Shown here one piece after another: positions 8,036 to 16,027 of a stretch of DNA of 64,000 nucleotides. The DNA lies in the NCBI GenBank assembly GCA_035626595.1, contig DASPNJ010000139.1:1-64000 (forward strand). The letters run 5' to 3'. Made by a program: the position numbers and the translations under genes. Position 1 is the first letter of the stretch. Each line of letters opens with the position of its first letter. Under the pieces are notes generated by a model, which searched no databases, had not been told where the DNA came from, and saw only the letters and a list, made by a program, of their open reading frames with translations. This DNA is from JAQGMV01 sp035626595. GTDB taxonomy: Bacteria; Pseudomonadota; Gammaproteobacteria; Burkholderiales; SG8-41.

Positions 8036-9241
8036 ATGGCCGACTCGCGCCTCGTCCGTGCCACGCTGTGGGCGGGGTTCTTCACCAATGGTGTGTGGGA
8101 CATGCTGTCGGTGGCGGTGCCGCTTTATGCCGCCGCTGTAGGTCTCTCGCCGGCGGACATCGGCTTCATCGTCGCCGCGCGCTCGGTACTCCCGACGCTG
8201 CTTTCGATCCATGGGGGCATCCTCATGGATTACTGGGGTACGCGGCGCGTCATGCTGTGGGTGGCGGTCGCTTGCGTGCTGCTGCCGCTCCTGTACCCGC
8301 TCGCGGGATGGTTCCCGCCGCTGCTGCTGCTTCAACTGCTGCTGGGACTCGCATCGAGCCTGGGCATGGCGGCGGCGCAGACCTGGAGCCTGCAGACGAG
8401 CCACGACGTCGCGACGCTCGCCCGCTTCAGCCTGTTCTCGCGCATCGGGACTTTCATTGCGCCGCTCCTGATCGGCGCCGTGTGGGACTTGCTCGGCGCC
8501 CTGGCGGCCTTCACGTGCATCGCGGCGTGGGCGGCGGGCACGGTCGTCGCGACCGCGCGCGCACCCGATGAAGGCCCGGGACAAAGCTCCGGAAAACGGA
8601 GTCTGCGGCCGGTTTCGGTGCTGGTACCGCAATGGGCCGCACACCGCGAGGCGCTCGCGCTCTCGGTGATTCCGGCCGTCGCGTTCGTGCTGGCCGTGAG
8701 CTTTTTCCGCAACGCGCCAGGCGCGGTGCAGTCATCGCTCTATATCGTGTATCTCGGGAACGTCGGGTTCAGCGGCACGCTGATCGGCGCGCTGGTGGGA
8801 ATCTGCGAATTTTTCGGCGTCGCCGGGTCTCTGCTCGCCGCCCCGCTGGAGCGCGTCGTGCGCACGCCCATGCTGGTGGTCTTCTGTATCGCGGCCTCGA
8901 CGCTGGCAATCGCGGCAACGCCGCTGATCGCGTGGGCGTTCGCGCTTCTGATCGTCGCCGCGGGCATCCGCGGCGCAGCCCAGGGGCTGAGTCAGCCGCT
9001 CATGTATTCCCTACTCGGCAAAGCGGTGCCGCCGGCCGCGCACGGTGCGTCGGTCGGGGTTCGCAACGCGGTGACGCGGCTCGCATCGATGATCACACCG
9101 GCCGCGATGGGCATGGTCGCCGAAGCCTGGGGCATCGAAGCGAGCTTCTACGTCATCGGGGCGTTGCTGCTCGCGGGCACCGCGGTGCTCGCGATCGCGG
9201 CGCGGGCGCTGCAAAAGCGCGCGGTCGCCGCCGCGACGTAG
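8036..9241 (+). CDS. MFS transporter
   Basis: The 401-residue, almost wholly hydrophobic protein has about 12 predicted membrane helices in two halves. The loop MDYWGTRRVML after helix 2 corresponds to the GxLaDrxGrr/k motif of the major facilitator superfamily. It begins 7 bp after the oxidoreductase gene and is probably co-transcribed. Its stop faces tupA 15 bp away. No substrate can be assigned. Confidence 0.87.
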   Translation: MADSRLVRATLWAGFFTNGVWDMLSVAVPLYAAAVGLSPADIGFIVAARSVLPTLLSIHGGILMDYWGTRRVMLWVAVACVLLPLLYPLAGWFPPLLLLQLLLGLASSLGMAAAQTWSLQTSHDVATLARFSLFSRIGTFIAPLLIGAVWDLLGALAAFTCIAAWAAGTVVATARAPDEGPGQSSGKRSLRPVSVLVPQWAAHREALALSVIPAVAFVLAVSFFRNAPGAVQSSLYIVYLGNVGFSGTLIGALVGICEFFGVAGSLLAAPLERVVRTPMLVVFCIAASTLAIAATPLIAWAFALLIVAAGIRGAAQGLSQPLMYSLLGKAVPPAAHGASVGVRNAVTRLASMITPAAMGMVAEAWGIEASFYVIGALLLAGTAVLAIAARALQKRAVAAAT

Positions 9242-9256
9242 CGCGTTCCGGCGGTC

Positions 9257-10096
9257 TCAGGCGTCCGGCTGATCGGCGTTCGGATAGAAGAGCTGCTCGC
9301 CCCCGATCGCGTACGCGGCGATCGCCTTCTGCCCCTCCGGAGACACGATCCAGTCGATGAAGGACTGCGCTGCGTAGCGCTTCACGTGCGGATGCTTCTG
9401 CGGGTTCACGAGGATCACGCCGTACTGGTTGAAGAGCCGCTTGTCGCGTTCGACGAGCACCGCGAGCGCACCCCGGTTGTTGAACGAGAGCCAGGTCCCG
9501 CGATCGGCCAGAATGTAGGCGGCGAGCGAAGAGGCTGTGTTGAGCGCCGGTCCCATGCCCTGGCCGGTATCGCGGTACCAGCGGCCTTTCTCTTTGGCGA
9601 TGTCGATGCCCGCCGCCTTCCACAGCGCGATCTCCGCGAGGTGCGTGCCGCTACGGTCGCCGCGCGAGACGAACGGCGCGGACGCGGCCTTGATTTTCCG
9701 GAGCGCCTCGGCGATGTCCCTCGTGCCGCCGATCTTGGCCGGATCGTGCTCGGGGCCGATCAGCACGAAATCGTTGTACATGACCGGCACGCGCTTCACG
9801 CCGTGTCCCTCCGCGACGAATCGCTCCTCTGCGCTCCGCGCGTGAACGAACACCACGTCGGCGTCCCCGCGCCGCGCGAGATCGAGCGCCTGCCCGGTGC
9901 CGAGCGCAACCACGCGCACCTGGATACCGCTCCTTTTCTCGAATATCGGCAGCAGGTGTTTGAAAAGACCCGACTGCTCGGTCGAAGTCGTCGATGCGAC
10001 CGTGATGAACTTCTGCGCGTAGGCAGGCGATGCCGCGCACGCGGCGTACGCCAGCAACGACAGCACGATGTTGAACCAGCGTTTCCTCAGCTCCAG
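9257..10096 (-). CDS. tupA: tungstate-type ABC transporter periplasmic binding protein TupA
   Basis: TupA binds tungstate in the periplasm. The protein has a basic start, the signal core NIVLSLLAYAACAASPAYAQ and then FITVASTTSTEQSGLFKHLL. The TTST segment is the TupA/WtpA-like oxyanion loop. VSRGDRSGTHLAEIALW and WYRDTGQGMGPALNTAS are typical of the tungstate-binding branch (COG2998). No ATG, GTG or TTG lies suitably placed. I propose CTG 10096, with AGGAG seven bases upstream (279 residues); CTG 10090 is an alternative. The gene overlaps the tupC stop by 10 bp. Tungstate versus molybdate specificity is inferred from family and gene order only. Confidence 0.85.
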   Translation of the reverse strand: MELRKRWFNIVLSLLAYAACAASPAYAQKFITVASTTSTEQSGLFKHLLPIFEKRSGIQVRVVALGTGQALDLARRGDADVVFVHARSAEERFVAEGHGVKRVPVMYNDFVLIGPEHDPAKIGGTRDIAEALRKIKAASAPFVSRGDRSGTHLAEIALWKAAGIDIAKEKGRWYRDTGQGMGPALNTASSLAAYILADRGTWLSFNNRGALAVLVERDKRLFNQYGVILVNPQKHPHVKRYAAQSFIDWIVSPEGQKAIAAYAIGGEQLFYPNADQPDA

Positions 10097-10788
10097 GGCA
10101 GTTCTCCTCTTATGAACGCGGCGGCTTCGGCGCTCGCCGGTTTGATGAAAAACAGATCGACCGCAGCGCGCTCGACGAGCCGGCCTCCGCTCACGAACAG
10201 GATCTCGTCGCCGAGACGCCGCGCCTGTCCGAGGCTGTGCGTGGTCATGATGATCTTCGTGCCGCTCGCGCAGATGTGTCCCACGATGCTCTCGAGATCG
10301 CGCGTCGCGCGCGGGTCGAGGTTCGCGGTCGGCTCGTCGAGGAACAGCACCTCGGGACCGAGTGCCCACGCGCGCGCGAGCGCGAGCTTCTGCTGCTCTC
10401 CGCCGGAAAGCACCCGCGCGGGGTGGTGCGCAACATGCGCCAGTCCCACGGCTTCGAGCACGTCGTGCGCACGCAGCTCACGCTCCTGGCGGGAGGCGCC
10501 GGCGAGCTTCAGACCGTACGTGATGTTCTCCAGCGCCGAGCGGCGCAGCATCACCGGACGCTGGAACACCATCGCCTGACGGCGGTTTTTCCCGCTGCCG
10601 CGCCACTCCACACGGCCGGATGTGGGCGCGAGCAGACCGTGGCAGAGCCGCATCAGCACACTCTTGCCGGCGCCGTTCGGTCCGAGAATGACCGTGCGCT
10701 CGCCCGCCCGGATCTCGCAGCTCACGCTGTCGATGATCGTGCGGCCTTGCACCGCGAACGAAACGCGGTCGAGCACGAGGGGCAGCAC
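10087..10788 (-). CDS. tupC: tungstate-type ABC transporter ATP-binding protein TupC
   Basis: This is the 233-residue ATPase of the second oxyanion importer. It has Walker A GPNGAGKSVLM (about residues 36-46), a Q-loop in MVFQRPVMLRRS, signature LSGGEQQKLALARAW, Walker B EVLFLDEPTANLD and a switch His in TTHSLGQARR. Unlike ModC it has no C-terminal TOBE domain, as usual for TupC. It lies 12 bp after tupB and overlaps tupA. Together the three genes form a complete importer beside, but separate from, modABC. Confidence 0.9.
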   Translation of the reverse strand: MLPLVLDRVSFAVQGRTIIDSVSCEIRAGERTVILGPNGAGKSVLMRLCHGLLAPTSGRVEWRGSGKNRRQAMVFQRPVMLRRSALENITYGLKLAGASRQERELRAHDVLEAVGLAHVAHHPARVLSGGEQQKLALARAWALGPEVLFLDEPTANLDPRATRDLESIVGHICASGTKIIMTTHSLGQARRLGDEILFVSGGRLVERAAVDLFFIKPASAEAAAFIRGELPWS

Positions 10789-10800
10789 GTTAGGGCACCG

Positions 10801-11505
10801 TCAGCCGTAGCGCCGCTGCGCGGACGTCTTGATGACTTGCGCCGCCGCGTTCACGGCGATCACGAGCGAGACGAGCACGATGCCGAGTCCGAGCGCGAGC
10901 GGCAAATCACCTTTGCTCGTCTCCAGCGCGATCGCGGTGGTCATGACGCGTGTGACGCCGTCGATGTTGCCGCCCACGATCATCACCGCTCCGACTTCCG
11001 CGGCCGCGCGCCCGAACCCCGCCAGCACCACCGTGACGAGTGCGAAGCGCGTATCCCATAGCAGGGTCAGCGCCGCGGTGAAACGCGATGCGCCGAGCGA
11101 GCGCAGCTGCTTTTCGTATTCGCGCCATGCGTCCTCCAGCGTCTGGCGCGACAGCGCCGCGATGATCGGCGTCACCAGCACCGCCTGCGCGACGACCATT
11201 GCTGCCGGCGTAAACAGGATACCCAGTGTGCCGAGCGGCCCGGCCCGCGAGAGCAGCAGGTAAACCACCAGGCCCACGACGACCGGCGGCAACCCCATGA
11301 GCGCGTTCAGCACGACGATGAGGGCATCGCGACCCCTGAAACGGCCGACCGCGATCAGCGCGCCCAGCGGGAGTCCGACCGCGGCGGCGATGAACACGGC
11401 GGTCAGGCTGACCTCGAGGCTCAGCGCGACGATGCCCAACAGGCCGGAATCCAGACGGTTGACGAGCGCCCACGCCTGCGCCAAAGCGGCGCCGAGCTCG
11501 CTCAA
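10801..11505 (-). CDS. tupB: tungstate-type ABC transporter permease TupB
   Basis: This 234-residue membrane permease has about five helices. It carries the coupling segment EYEKQLRSLGASRFTAALTL and the TupB-typical LMGLPPVVVGLVVYLLLSRAG and GRAAAEVGAVMIVGGNI. No ATG precedes the first helix in frame. TTG 11505 gives a normal TupB length and overlaps the stop of the upstream regulator as TTGA, so translation is probably coupled. The operon order is regulator, tupB, tupC, tupA. Confidence 0.88.
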   Translation of the reverse strand: MSELGAALAQAWALVNRLDSGLLGIVALSLEVSLTAVFIAAAVGLPLGALIAVGRFRGRDALIVVLNALMGLPPVVVGLVVYLLLSRAGPLGTLGILFTPAAMVVAQAVLVTPIIAALSRQTLEDAWREYEKQLRSLGASRFTAALTLLWDTRFALVTVVLAGFGRAAAEVGAVMIVGGNIDGVTRVMTTAIALETSKGDLPLALGLGIVLVSLVIAVNAAAQVIKTSAQRRYG

Positions 11506-12533
11506 GCGGCCACCCGCGCCGCGCCCCGACGTTTGACCCAGTCGAGCGCCGCGTCGAGACCGGCGCGCGTGCCGGCTTTGGCTGCGTCGTAACCCGGCAG
11601 CCGTCCGACGCGCTCGGCGAATTCGCGGCCCTTGAGCACTTCGAGAAACGCCTGCATGCCCGGCGTCTTGAGCGCGGCGCGCGGGAACGCCAGAAAGTAG
11701 CGCTCGACCGCGAGCGGCACGAAATCGAGCCGGTAGCGCATCGCGTCCGCACGCAGTCCGAAGCCCGCATCGGCCCGTCCGGCGGCCACGGCCGCCGCCA
11801 CCGATTCGACGTTCGGCGAAGCCGCCCCTGCCCCGGCGCCCTGACGGTGGATGAACCGGACGCCGGGTCGCGTCAGATCGTGCACGCTGCGTATGTGCGA
11901 GTCCGGCGTGGCGATGAGGCCCTGCTCGCGCGCGATGAAGTGGATCAGCGCATGTTTGCGCGGATCGAGCCAGCGCCCGAGCGCCGCCGCGGCGGCAGCG
12001 GCGCGCGGCAGCGCATCGGCGACATGAAAACCCGCGACGTCGCACTTGCCGTTCGCCAGCGCCGCCAGGCATTCGTCCGCGCCCCTGAATGCGAGCTCGA
12101 GGTCGAGGTTGCCGGTACAGGCGCCGGGCAGCTCCGCCAGCGCGAGATCGTGGCTCGCGTGCACGATGAGGCGCGGCAGCCGCTGCGGCAGGGCCTTGGC
12201 CAGCTCCAGTTCCACGTCATGCCGCAGCTTCGCGAACTGCGGATCGAGCGCATCGCGTATCAGACTGTCGGCCCACAGGAGCTTCTCCCCCAGCGGGGTC
12301 GGGCGTGCGCCCCGACCGCGCTGAAGCTCCACAAGCGGGGCACCGAACGCCTTGTCCGCTTCTCCCAGCAACCCCCAGGCGTGCCGGTACGACACACCGA
12401 GCACGCGCGCCGCCTGCTTGAGCGAGCCGCTCTTCGCCACCGCTTCGACCAGCCTCAGCGTGGTAGCGGCGCGGCCGGGCGCAAATCCGCGGGAGCCCAG
12501 CCAGGACAACGAGAAGTCGACGTGCACTGCCAT
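11502..12533 (-). CDS. ModE-type HTH regulator fused to a periplasmic-binding-protein-like sensor domain
   Basis: The 343-residue protein has an N-terminal LysR/ModE-type winged helix (about residues 20-95: TLRLVEAVAKSGSLKQAARV, GVSYRHAWGLLGEADKAFGA, then the wing RGRGARPTPLG). It is followed by a PBP-like domain of the PF12727 type (about residues 115-335, including HASHDLALAELPG and FIHRQGAGAGAASPN). Such fusions are found with tungstate and molybdate transporters and are thought to bind the oxyanion directly. It heads the tup operon and faces moeA across 159 bp containing three CATATG repeats. It probably regulates tupBCA, and perhaps moeA, in response to W or Mo. Confidence 0.88.
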   Translation of the reverse strand: MAVHVDFSLSWLGSRGFAPGRAATTLRLVEAVAKSGSLKQAARVLGVSYRHAWGLLGEADKAFGAPLVELQRGRGARPTPLGEKLLWADSLIRDALDPQFAKLRHDVELELAKALPQRLPRLIVHASHDLALAELPGACTGNLDLELAFRGADECLAALANGKCDVAGFHVADALPRAAAAAAALGRWLDPRKHALIHFIAREQGLIATPDSHIRSVHDLTRPGVRFIHRQGAGAGAASPNVESVAAAVAAGRADAGFGLRADAMRYRLDFVPLAVERYFLAFPRAALKTPGMQAFLEVLKGREFAERVGRLPGYDAAKAGTRAGLDAALDWVKRRGAARVAA

Positions 12534-12548
12534 ACATGCAACCTGCTA

Positions 12549-12624
12549 CATATGATTGTCGAGGAGAAGTATGCCGATGGCGCAAGTGTGCTGCAACCAT
12601 ATGTATTGTCTTGCATATGACTGT
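12549..12624. promoter_or_regulatory. three CATATG-containing repeats in the tup-regulator/moeA intergenic region
   Basis: CATATG occurs at 12549, 12598 and 12614, each followed within 1-2 bases by a TTGT/CTGT-like tail (CATATGATTGTC, CATATGTATTGTC, CATATGACTGTA). The last two are 16 bp apart. The region lies between the divergent regulator and moeA starts and is the obvious place for the HTH-PBP regulator to bind. These are candidate operators by pattern and position only. Confidence 0.4.
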
Positions 12625-12692
12625 ATCGGCGCAGTGGCACGAACGTATCCGGTAAAATTCGTGCGTCACACGACTTTCACTCGCCGATCCTC

Positions 12693-13964
12693 ATGGACGA
12701 ACCCGCTACGCTTGCCGCGCTCTCGTGCGCCGACGATTACGACCCGAATTCGATGCCGGTCGATAAGGCACGCGAGGTTATCGCCCGCTTCCTCTCGCCG
12801 CTTTCGACACTGGAGCGCGTCAACGTGCGCGCCGCCCTCGGCCGTATCCTCGCCGAAGACGTGATCTCGCCGCTCGACGTGCCGGCGCACGACAACTCCG
12901 CGATGGATGGTTACGCGGTGCGGCACGCCGACCTCAAAGCCGACGCCGAAGTCACACTCGCTGTCGTGGGCAATGCTTTTGCCGGTGCGCCATTCTCGGG
13001 CGAGGTCGGCGCCGGGCAATGCGTGCGGATCATGACCGGCGGCGTCGTGCCCCGCGGCGCCGACACCATCGTGATGCAGGAGCACGTCAAGGCGAGCGCT
13101 GAGCGCGTCACGATCGGCGGCGGGCATCGCAAGGGGCAGAACCTGCGCCGCGCGGGTGAGGACCTCCGGGCCGGCGCGCCAGCGCTCTCGAAAGGTCGCA
13201 GGCTGCGCCCGGCGGAAGTCGGTCTCATCGCCTCTCTGGGCATCCCCGAAGTCAGCGTCTACCGCCGCTTGCGCGTCGCGTTCTTCTCAACCGGCGACGA
13301 GCTCGTGTCGATCGGCACGCCGCCCCGGGAAGGCCAGATCTACGACAGCAACCGCTACACGATCTACGGCATGCTCGAGCGCCTGGGCTGCGAGATCCTC
13401 GACATGGGCGTCGTGCGCGACGATCCCGCCTTGCTGGAAAAGGCGTTCACCGAGGCCGCATCGGCGGCGGACGTGGTGATCACGAGCGGCGGCGTTTCGG
13501 TCGGTGAAGCCGATTTCGTGAAAGACCTGCTGAACAAGCTCGGCGAAGTCGTCTTCTGGAAGATCGCGATGAAGCCGGGGCGTCCACTCGCGTACGGCCG
13601 CGTGGGCGACGCGCACTTCTTCGGGCTGCCCGGCAATCCGGTGTCGGTGATGGTGACGTTCTACCAGTTCGTGCGCGACGCCCTGCTCAGACTCTCGGGC
13701 GAGGATCCGGTGGGCGCGCTGCCGGCGTTCAAGGTACCCTGCACGTCGTCGCTCAAAAAGGCGCCCGGGCGCACCGAGTTCCAGCGCGGGATCCTCACGC
13801 GCGGCGGCGACGGTCAGTGGACGGTGCGCGTCACCGGCGAGCAGGGCTCGGGGATCCTCCGTTCGATGTCGGAGGCGAACTGTTTCATCATCCTGCCGAC
13901 CGACCAGGGCAACGTGACGCCTGGCACGCTGGTCGAGGTGCAGGTCATGGAAGGCATCGTGTGA
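12693..13964 (+). CDS. moeA: molybdopterin molybdenumtransferase MoeA
   Basis: MoeA inserts molybdate (or tungstate) into adenylated molybdopterin to give the active cofactor. The 423-residue protein has HDNSAMDGYAV (about residues 66-76), RIMTGGVVPRGADTIVMQE, FFSTGDELV, the cofactor-site run ITSGGVSVGEADFVK and FGLPGNPVSVMVTF. A C-terminal domain IV follows. The start at ATG 12693 gives the usual MoeA length plus a short extension. It is divergent from the tungstate regulator. Its stop overlaps the next ATG (TGATG). Confidence 0.95.
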   Translation: MDEPATLAALSCADDYDPNSMPVDKAREVIARFLSPLSTLERVNVRAALGRILAEDVISPLDVPAHDNSAMDGYAVRHADLKADAEVTLAVVGNAFAGAPFSGEVGAGQCVRIMTGGVVPRGADTIVMQEHVKASAERVTIGGGHRKGQNLRRAGEDLRAGAPALSKGRRLRPAEVGLIASLGIPEVSVYRRLRVAFFSTGDELVSIGTPPREGQIYDSNRYTIYGMLERLGCEILDMGVVRDDPALLEKAFTEAASAADVVITSGGVSVGEADFVKDLLNKLGEVVFWKIAMKPGRPLAYGRVGDAHFFGLPGNPVSVMVTFYQFVRDALLRLSGEDPVGALPAFKVPCTSSLKKAPGRTEFQRGILTRGGDGQWTVRVTGEQGSGILRSMSEANCFIILPTDQGNVTPGTLVEVQVMEGIV

Positions 13965-14422
13965 TGGGCCTCCAGCACCTCGAGCATTTCCTCATTCAGT
14001 GCGAGGACATCGCGGCGACGCGCGACTGGTACGTAAAGGTGCTGGGGCTGGCAGACGGTCCGCATCCGGATTTCAAGTTTCCGGTGTGCTGGCTCTACAT
14101 CGGCTCGAAGGACGTCCTGCACATCACGCAGGGCGGGAAGAACGTCAGCGCGAATCGCCTCGCGTATCTGGGGCAGCAGTCCGACGCGCTGCATGGGAGC
14201 GGCGTGATCGATCACGTCGCGTTCCGCTGCACGGGTCTTCGGGAGATGCTCGAGCACCTGCAGAAGCTCGGTGTGCCGTGCCGCAAGCGACAGGTCGACG
14301 ATCAGGGCTTGTTCCAGCTCTTCCTGATCGATCCGAACGGGGTGAAGGTGGAGCTCAATTACGCCAACGCGGAGGCGCACGGCGTGCGCCCGGAGCTGAT
14401 GGCTTCGACCCTCGAGGCCTGA
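13964..14422 (+). CDS. VOC (glyoxalase/bleomycin resistance/dioxygenase) superfamily protein
   Basis: The 152-residue single-domain protein has paired beta-alpha-beta-beta-beta modules. Likely metal ligands are His in LQHLEHFLIQ, His in VIDHVAFRC and Glu in GVKVELNYAN. DWYVKVLGL and FLIDPNGVKVEL are characteristic of the vicinal oxygen chelate fold. The reaction is unknown; family members include glyoxalases, dioxygenases and isomerases. It overlaps the moeA stop, so it is co-transcribed, but a role in cofactor synthesis is not established. It ends 15 bp from the convergent small FDH-cluster gene. Confidence 0.85.
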   Translation: MGLQHLEHFLIQCEDIAATRDWYVKVLGLADGPHPDFKFPVCWLYIGSKDVLHITQGGKNVSANRLAYLGQQSDALHGSGVIDHVAFRCTGLREMLEHLQKLGVPCRKRQVDDQGLFQLFLIDPNGVKVELNYANAEAHGVRPELMASTLEA

Positions 14423-14437
14423 AACTACTCGCGCGCG

Positions 14438-14680
14438 CTACTTCTTGACCGCGGCGCCGGTCTTGGTCACCTGGACCTTCTTGTAGCGCTCCACCGCGCG
14501 ATCCTGCGCCTTGCCGAGCGCCTCGGCCTGCTTCTTCGCCGCTTCGCCCGCCTTGGCTTTCGCCTCGGCAGCCTTGGCTTTCTGCTCTTCGGTCGGGGCC
14601 GGCAGCTTGGCGGATGCCATGCCGACTGCGAGCCCCGTCACCAGTGCGGCCACTGCCATCGATGTTTTTGTCGCGCTCAT
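14438..14680 (-). CDS. small Ala/Lys-rich periplasmic protein, last gene of the formate dehydrogenase operon
   Basis: The 80-residue product begins MSATKTSMAVAALVTGLAVG with a likely signal-peptide cleavage after ASA. The mature part (KLPAPTEEQKAKAAEAKAKA and onward) is a charged, probably fully helical chain ending in VTKTGAAVKK. I do not recognise a named family. The start is ATG 14680, because AAGGAGGG is about 9 bp upstream; a closer ATG at 14689 nearly touches it. The gene overlaps the gamma-subunit stop as ATGA, so it is translated with the dehydrogenase. It could be a structural or assembly accessory of the periplasm-facing enzyme. Confidence 0.8.
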   Translation of the reverse strand: MSATKTSMAVAALVTGLAVGMASAKLPAPTEEQKAKAAEAKAKAGEAAKKQAEALGKAQDRAVERYKKVQVTKTGAAVKK

Positions 14681-15783
14681 AGCTTCCATCCCTCCTTCAC
14701 CGGTGACGCCGGAACGGCGGCGGGCGTTGCGCCCCCAGCCCGGCCGCGCTTCGCCATCTCCTCGTGATACCAGTATTCGTGGTGCTCCTTCGCCCACGTT
14801 TCGTCGACGACGCCGTGGCGCATCGAATCGTATGAGCCTTCCAGGCCGATGGTTCCGAGGTAGATGTGACCGAGAGACATCGCGATGAACAGCACCGCGG
14901 CGACCGCGTGTATGACGGTCGTCTGTTGCATCACATTGCGGCCCTGCTCGAAGTTCGGGAAATCGAGGATGAACCCCGTGACGCTGACGACCAGGCCGAG
15001 GACCGTCACGCCGAGCCAGAACCACACCTTCTCGCCCGCATTGAAGCGCCACGACGGCACGTGAGTGCCGCTGAACATGCCGCCGCCCTTGCGCAGCCAC
15101 AGCGCGTCTCCCCGCTGCGGCAGGTTGTCCCTGACGAACGTCGCGAACATCAACACGGTGCAGATCACGAACAGCGGCCCGACGAAGTTATGCAGGTTCT
15201 TGCACAAGATCGCGAGCCAAGCGAATAGCGTGTAGCCGAACACCGGCAGCAGCACATACTTGCCGAAGAGCAGGACGAGCCCTGAGATCGCGAGGATCAC
15301 GAAGCTGATTGCCGTGGCCCAGTGAACGGTGCGTTCCCAGGCGTTGAAGCGAAGGATGTTGCGGCCCGTTCTCGGCTCGTGCAGCCGGATCCGGCCGCGA
15401 CGCCAGTAGAAGAGCCCGATCGCGACGACGACCAGTACGACCAACCAGCCGCCGTACACCGTCAGCGGGCCGTTACGGATGCGCCGCCAGATCTCGCCTT
15501 CGGTCTGGATGAGCACGTTCGTTTCGACGCCACGAACCTGGGTCGTCTGATATGGATTGATTTCGCCGCTGCGTATGTCGCGCATGACCGGCGCGTTATT
15601 GAGCGGCTGCGTCTGCTGACGCTGCACCTGCGCCGCCTGACCTTCCGCGGCGCCGGGCACTTCGGCTGCGCCGAGCTGCGCCGGCTGCTGCTGCGCCATG
15701 ACGATCGCGGGCGAGACGAACAAGACCGCGAGCGCAAGAGCGGAACGCGCCGCCCAGCGCGTAAGGAAATTGCCGTGCATCAC
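14677..15783 (-). CDS. formate dehydrogenase gamma subunit (cytochrome b, membrane anchor)
   Basis: This is the membrane cytochrome b of an FDH-N/FDH-O-type enzyme, passing electrons from the beta subunit to quinone. The 368-residue protein has a cleavable-looking signal peptide and a periplasmic stretch of about 85 residues. Four to five membrane helices follow, with heme-ligand candidates His in ERTVHWATAI, KNLHNFVGPLF, TVIHAVAAVLF and MSLGHIYLGT. The C-terminal tail has KEHHEYWYHEEM. It is longer at the N-terminus than E. coli FdnI/FdoI (217 and 211 residues) and resembles the extended betaproteobacterial form. It follows the small lipoprotein gene by 19 bp. Confidence 0.92.
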   Translation of the reverse strand: MMHGNFLTRWAARSALALAVLFVSPAIVMAQQQPAQLGAAEVPGAAEGQAAQVQRQQTQPLNNAPVMRDIRSGEINPYQTTQVRGVETNVLIQTEGEIWRRIRNGPLTVYGGWLVVLVVVAIGLFYWRRGRIRLHEPRTGRNILRFNAWERTVHWATAISFVILAISGLVLLFGKYVLLPVFGYTLFAWLAILCKNLHNFVGPLFVICTVLMFATFVRDNLPQRGDALWLRKGGGMFSGTHVPSWRFNAGEKVWFWLGVTVLGLVVSVTGFILDFPNFEQGRNVMQQTTVIHAVAAVLFIAMSLGHIYLGTIGLEGSYDSMRHGVVDETWAKEHHEYWYHEEMAKRGRAGGATPAAVPASPVKEGWKL

Positions 15784-15802
15784 TCCTCCTGGCCGATCGC
15801 CG

Positions 15803-16027
15803 TCAGTTGCCGACGCGAATGTATTCGTTCTGGGCGTTGTTACGCGCCTTGATGGCCTTTTCCCACTCGGTCTGATTGTTGTTGAACGGCGCGCTCTGCC
15901 ACGGCAGATTGTCGGGCTTGCCCTGATACTGGCCCTGCTTGTACACCGTGACCTGCGACTTCTCGCCGCAACCGGCGAGGCCGGCCGCGGCGATTACGAC
16001 GGCGGCTGCAACGATGGCGGCTCTCAC
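15803..16027 (-). CDS. small lipoprotein encoded between FDH beta and gamma subunits
   Basis: The 74-residue product starts with GTG 16027, which overlaps the beta-subunit stop as GTGA; GGGAGG lies 6 bases upstream. It has a hydrophobic leader ending in the lipobox LAGC (Cys20), so it should be a lipid-anchored periplasmic or outer-leaflet protein. The mature chain (GEKSQVTVYKQGQYQGKPDN ... NEYIRVGN) is polar with several Asn and Gln. I do not recognise a named family. Its position inside the fdh operon suggests a structural or assembly role close to the periplasmic alpha/beta module. Confidence 0.8.
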   Translation of the reverse strand: MRAAIVAAAVVIAAAGLAGCGEKSQVTVYKQGQYQGKPDNLPWQSAPFNNNQTEWEKAIKARNNAQNEYIRVGN

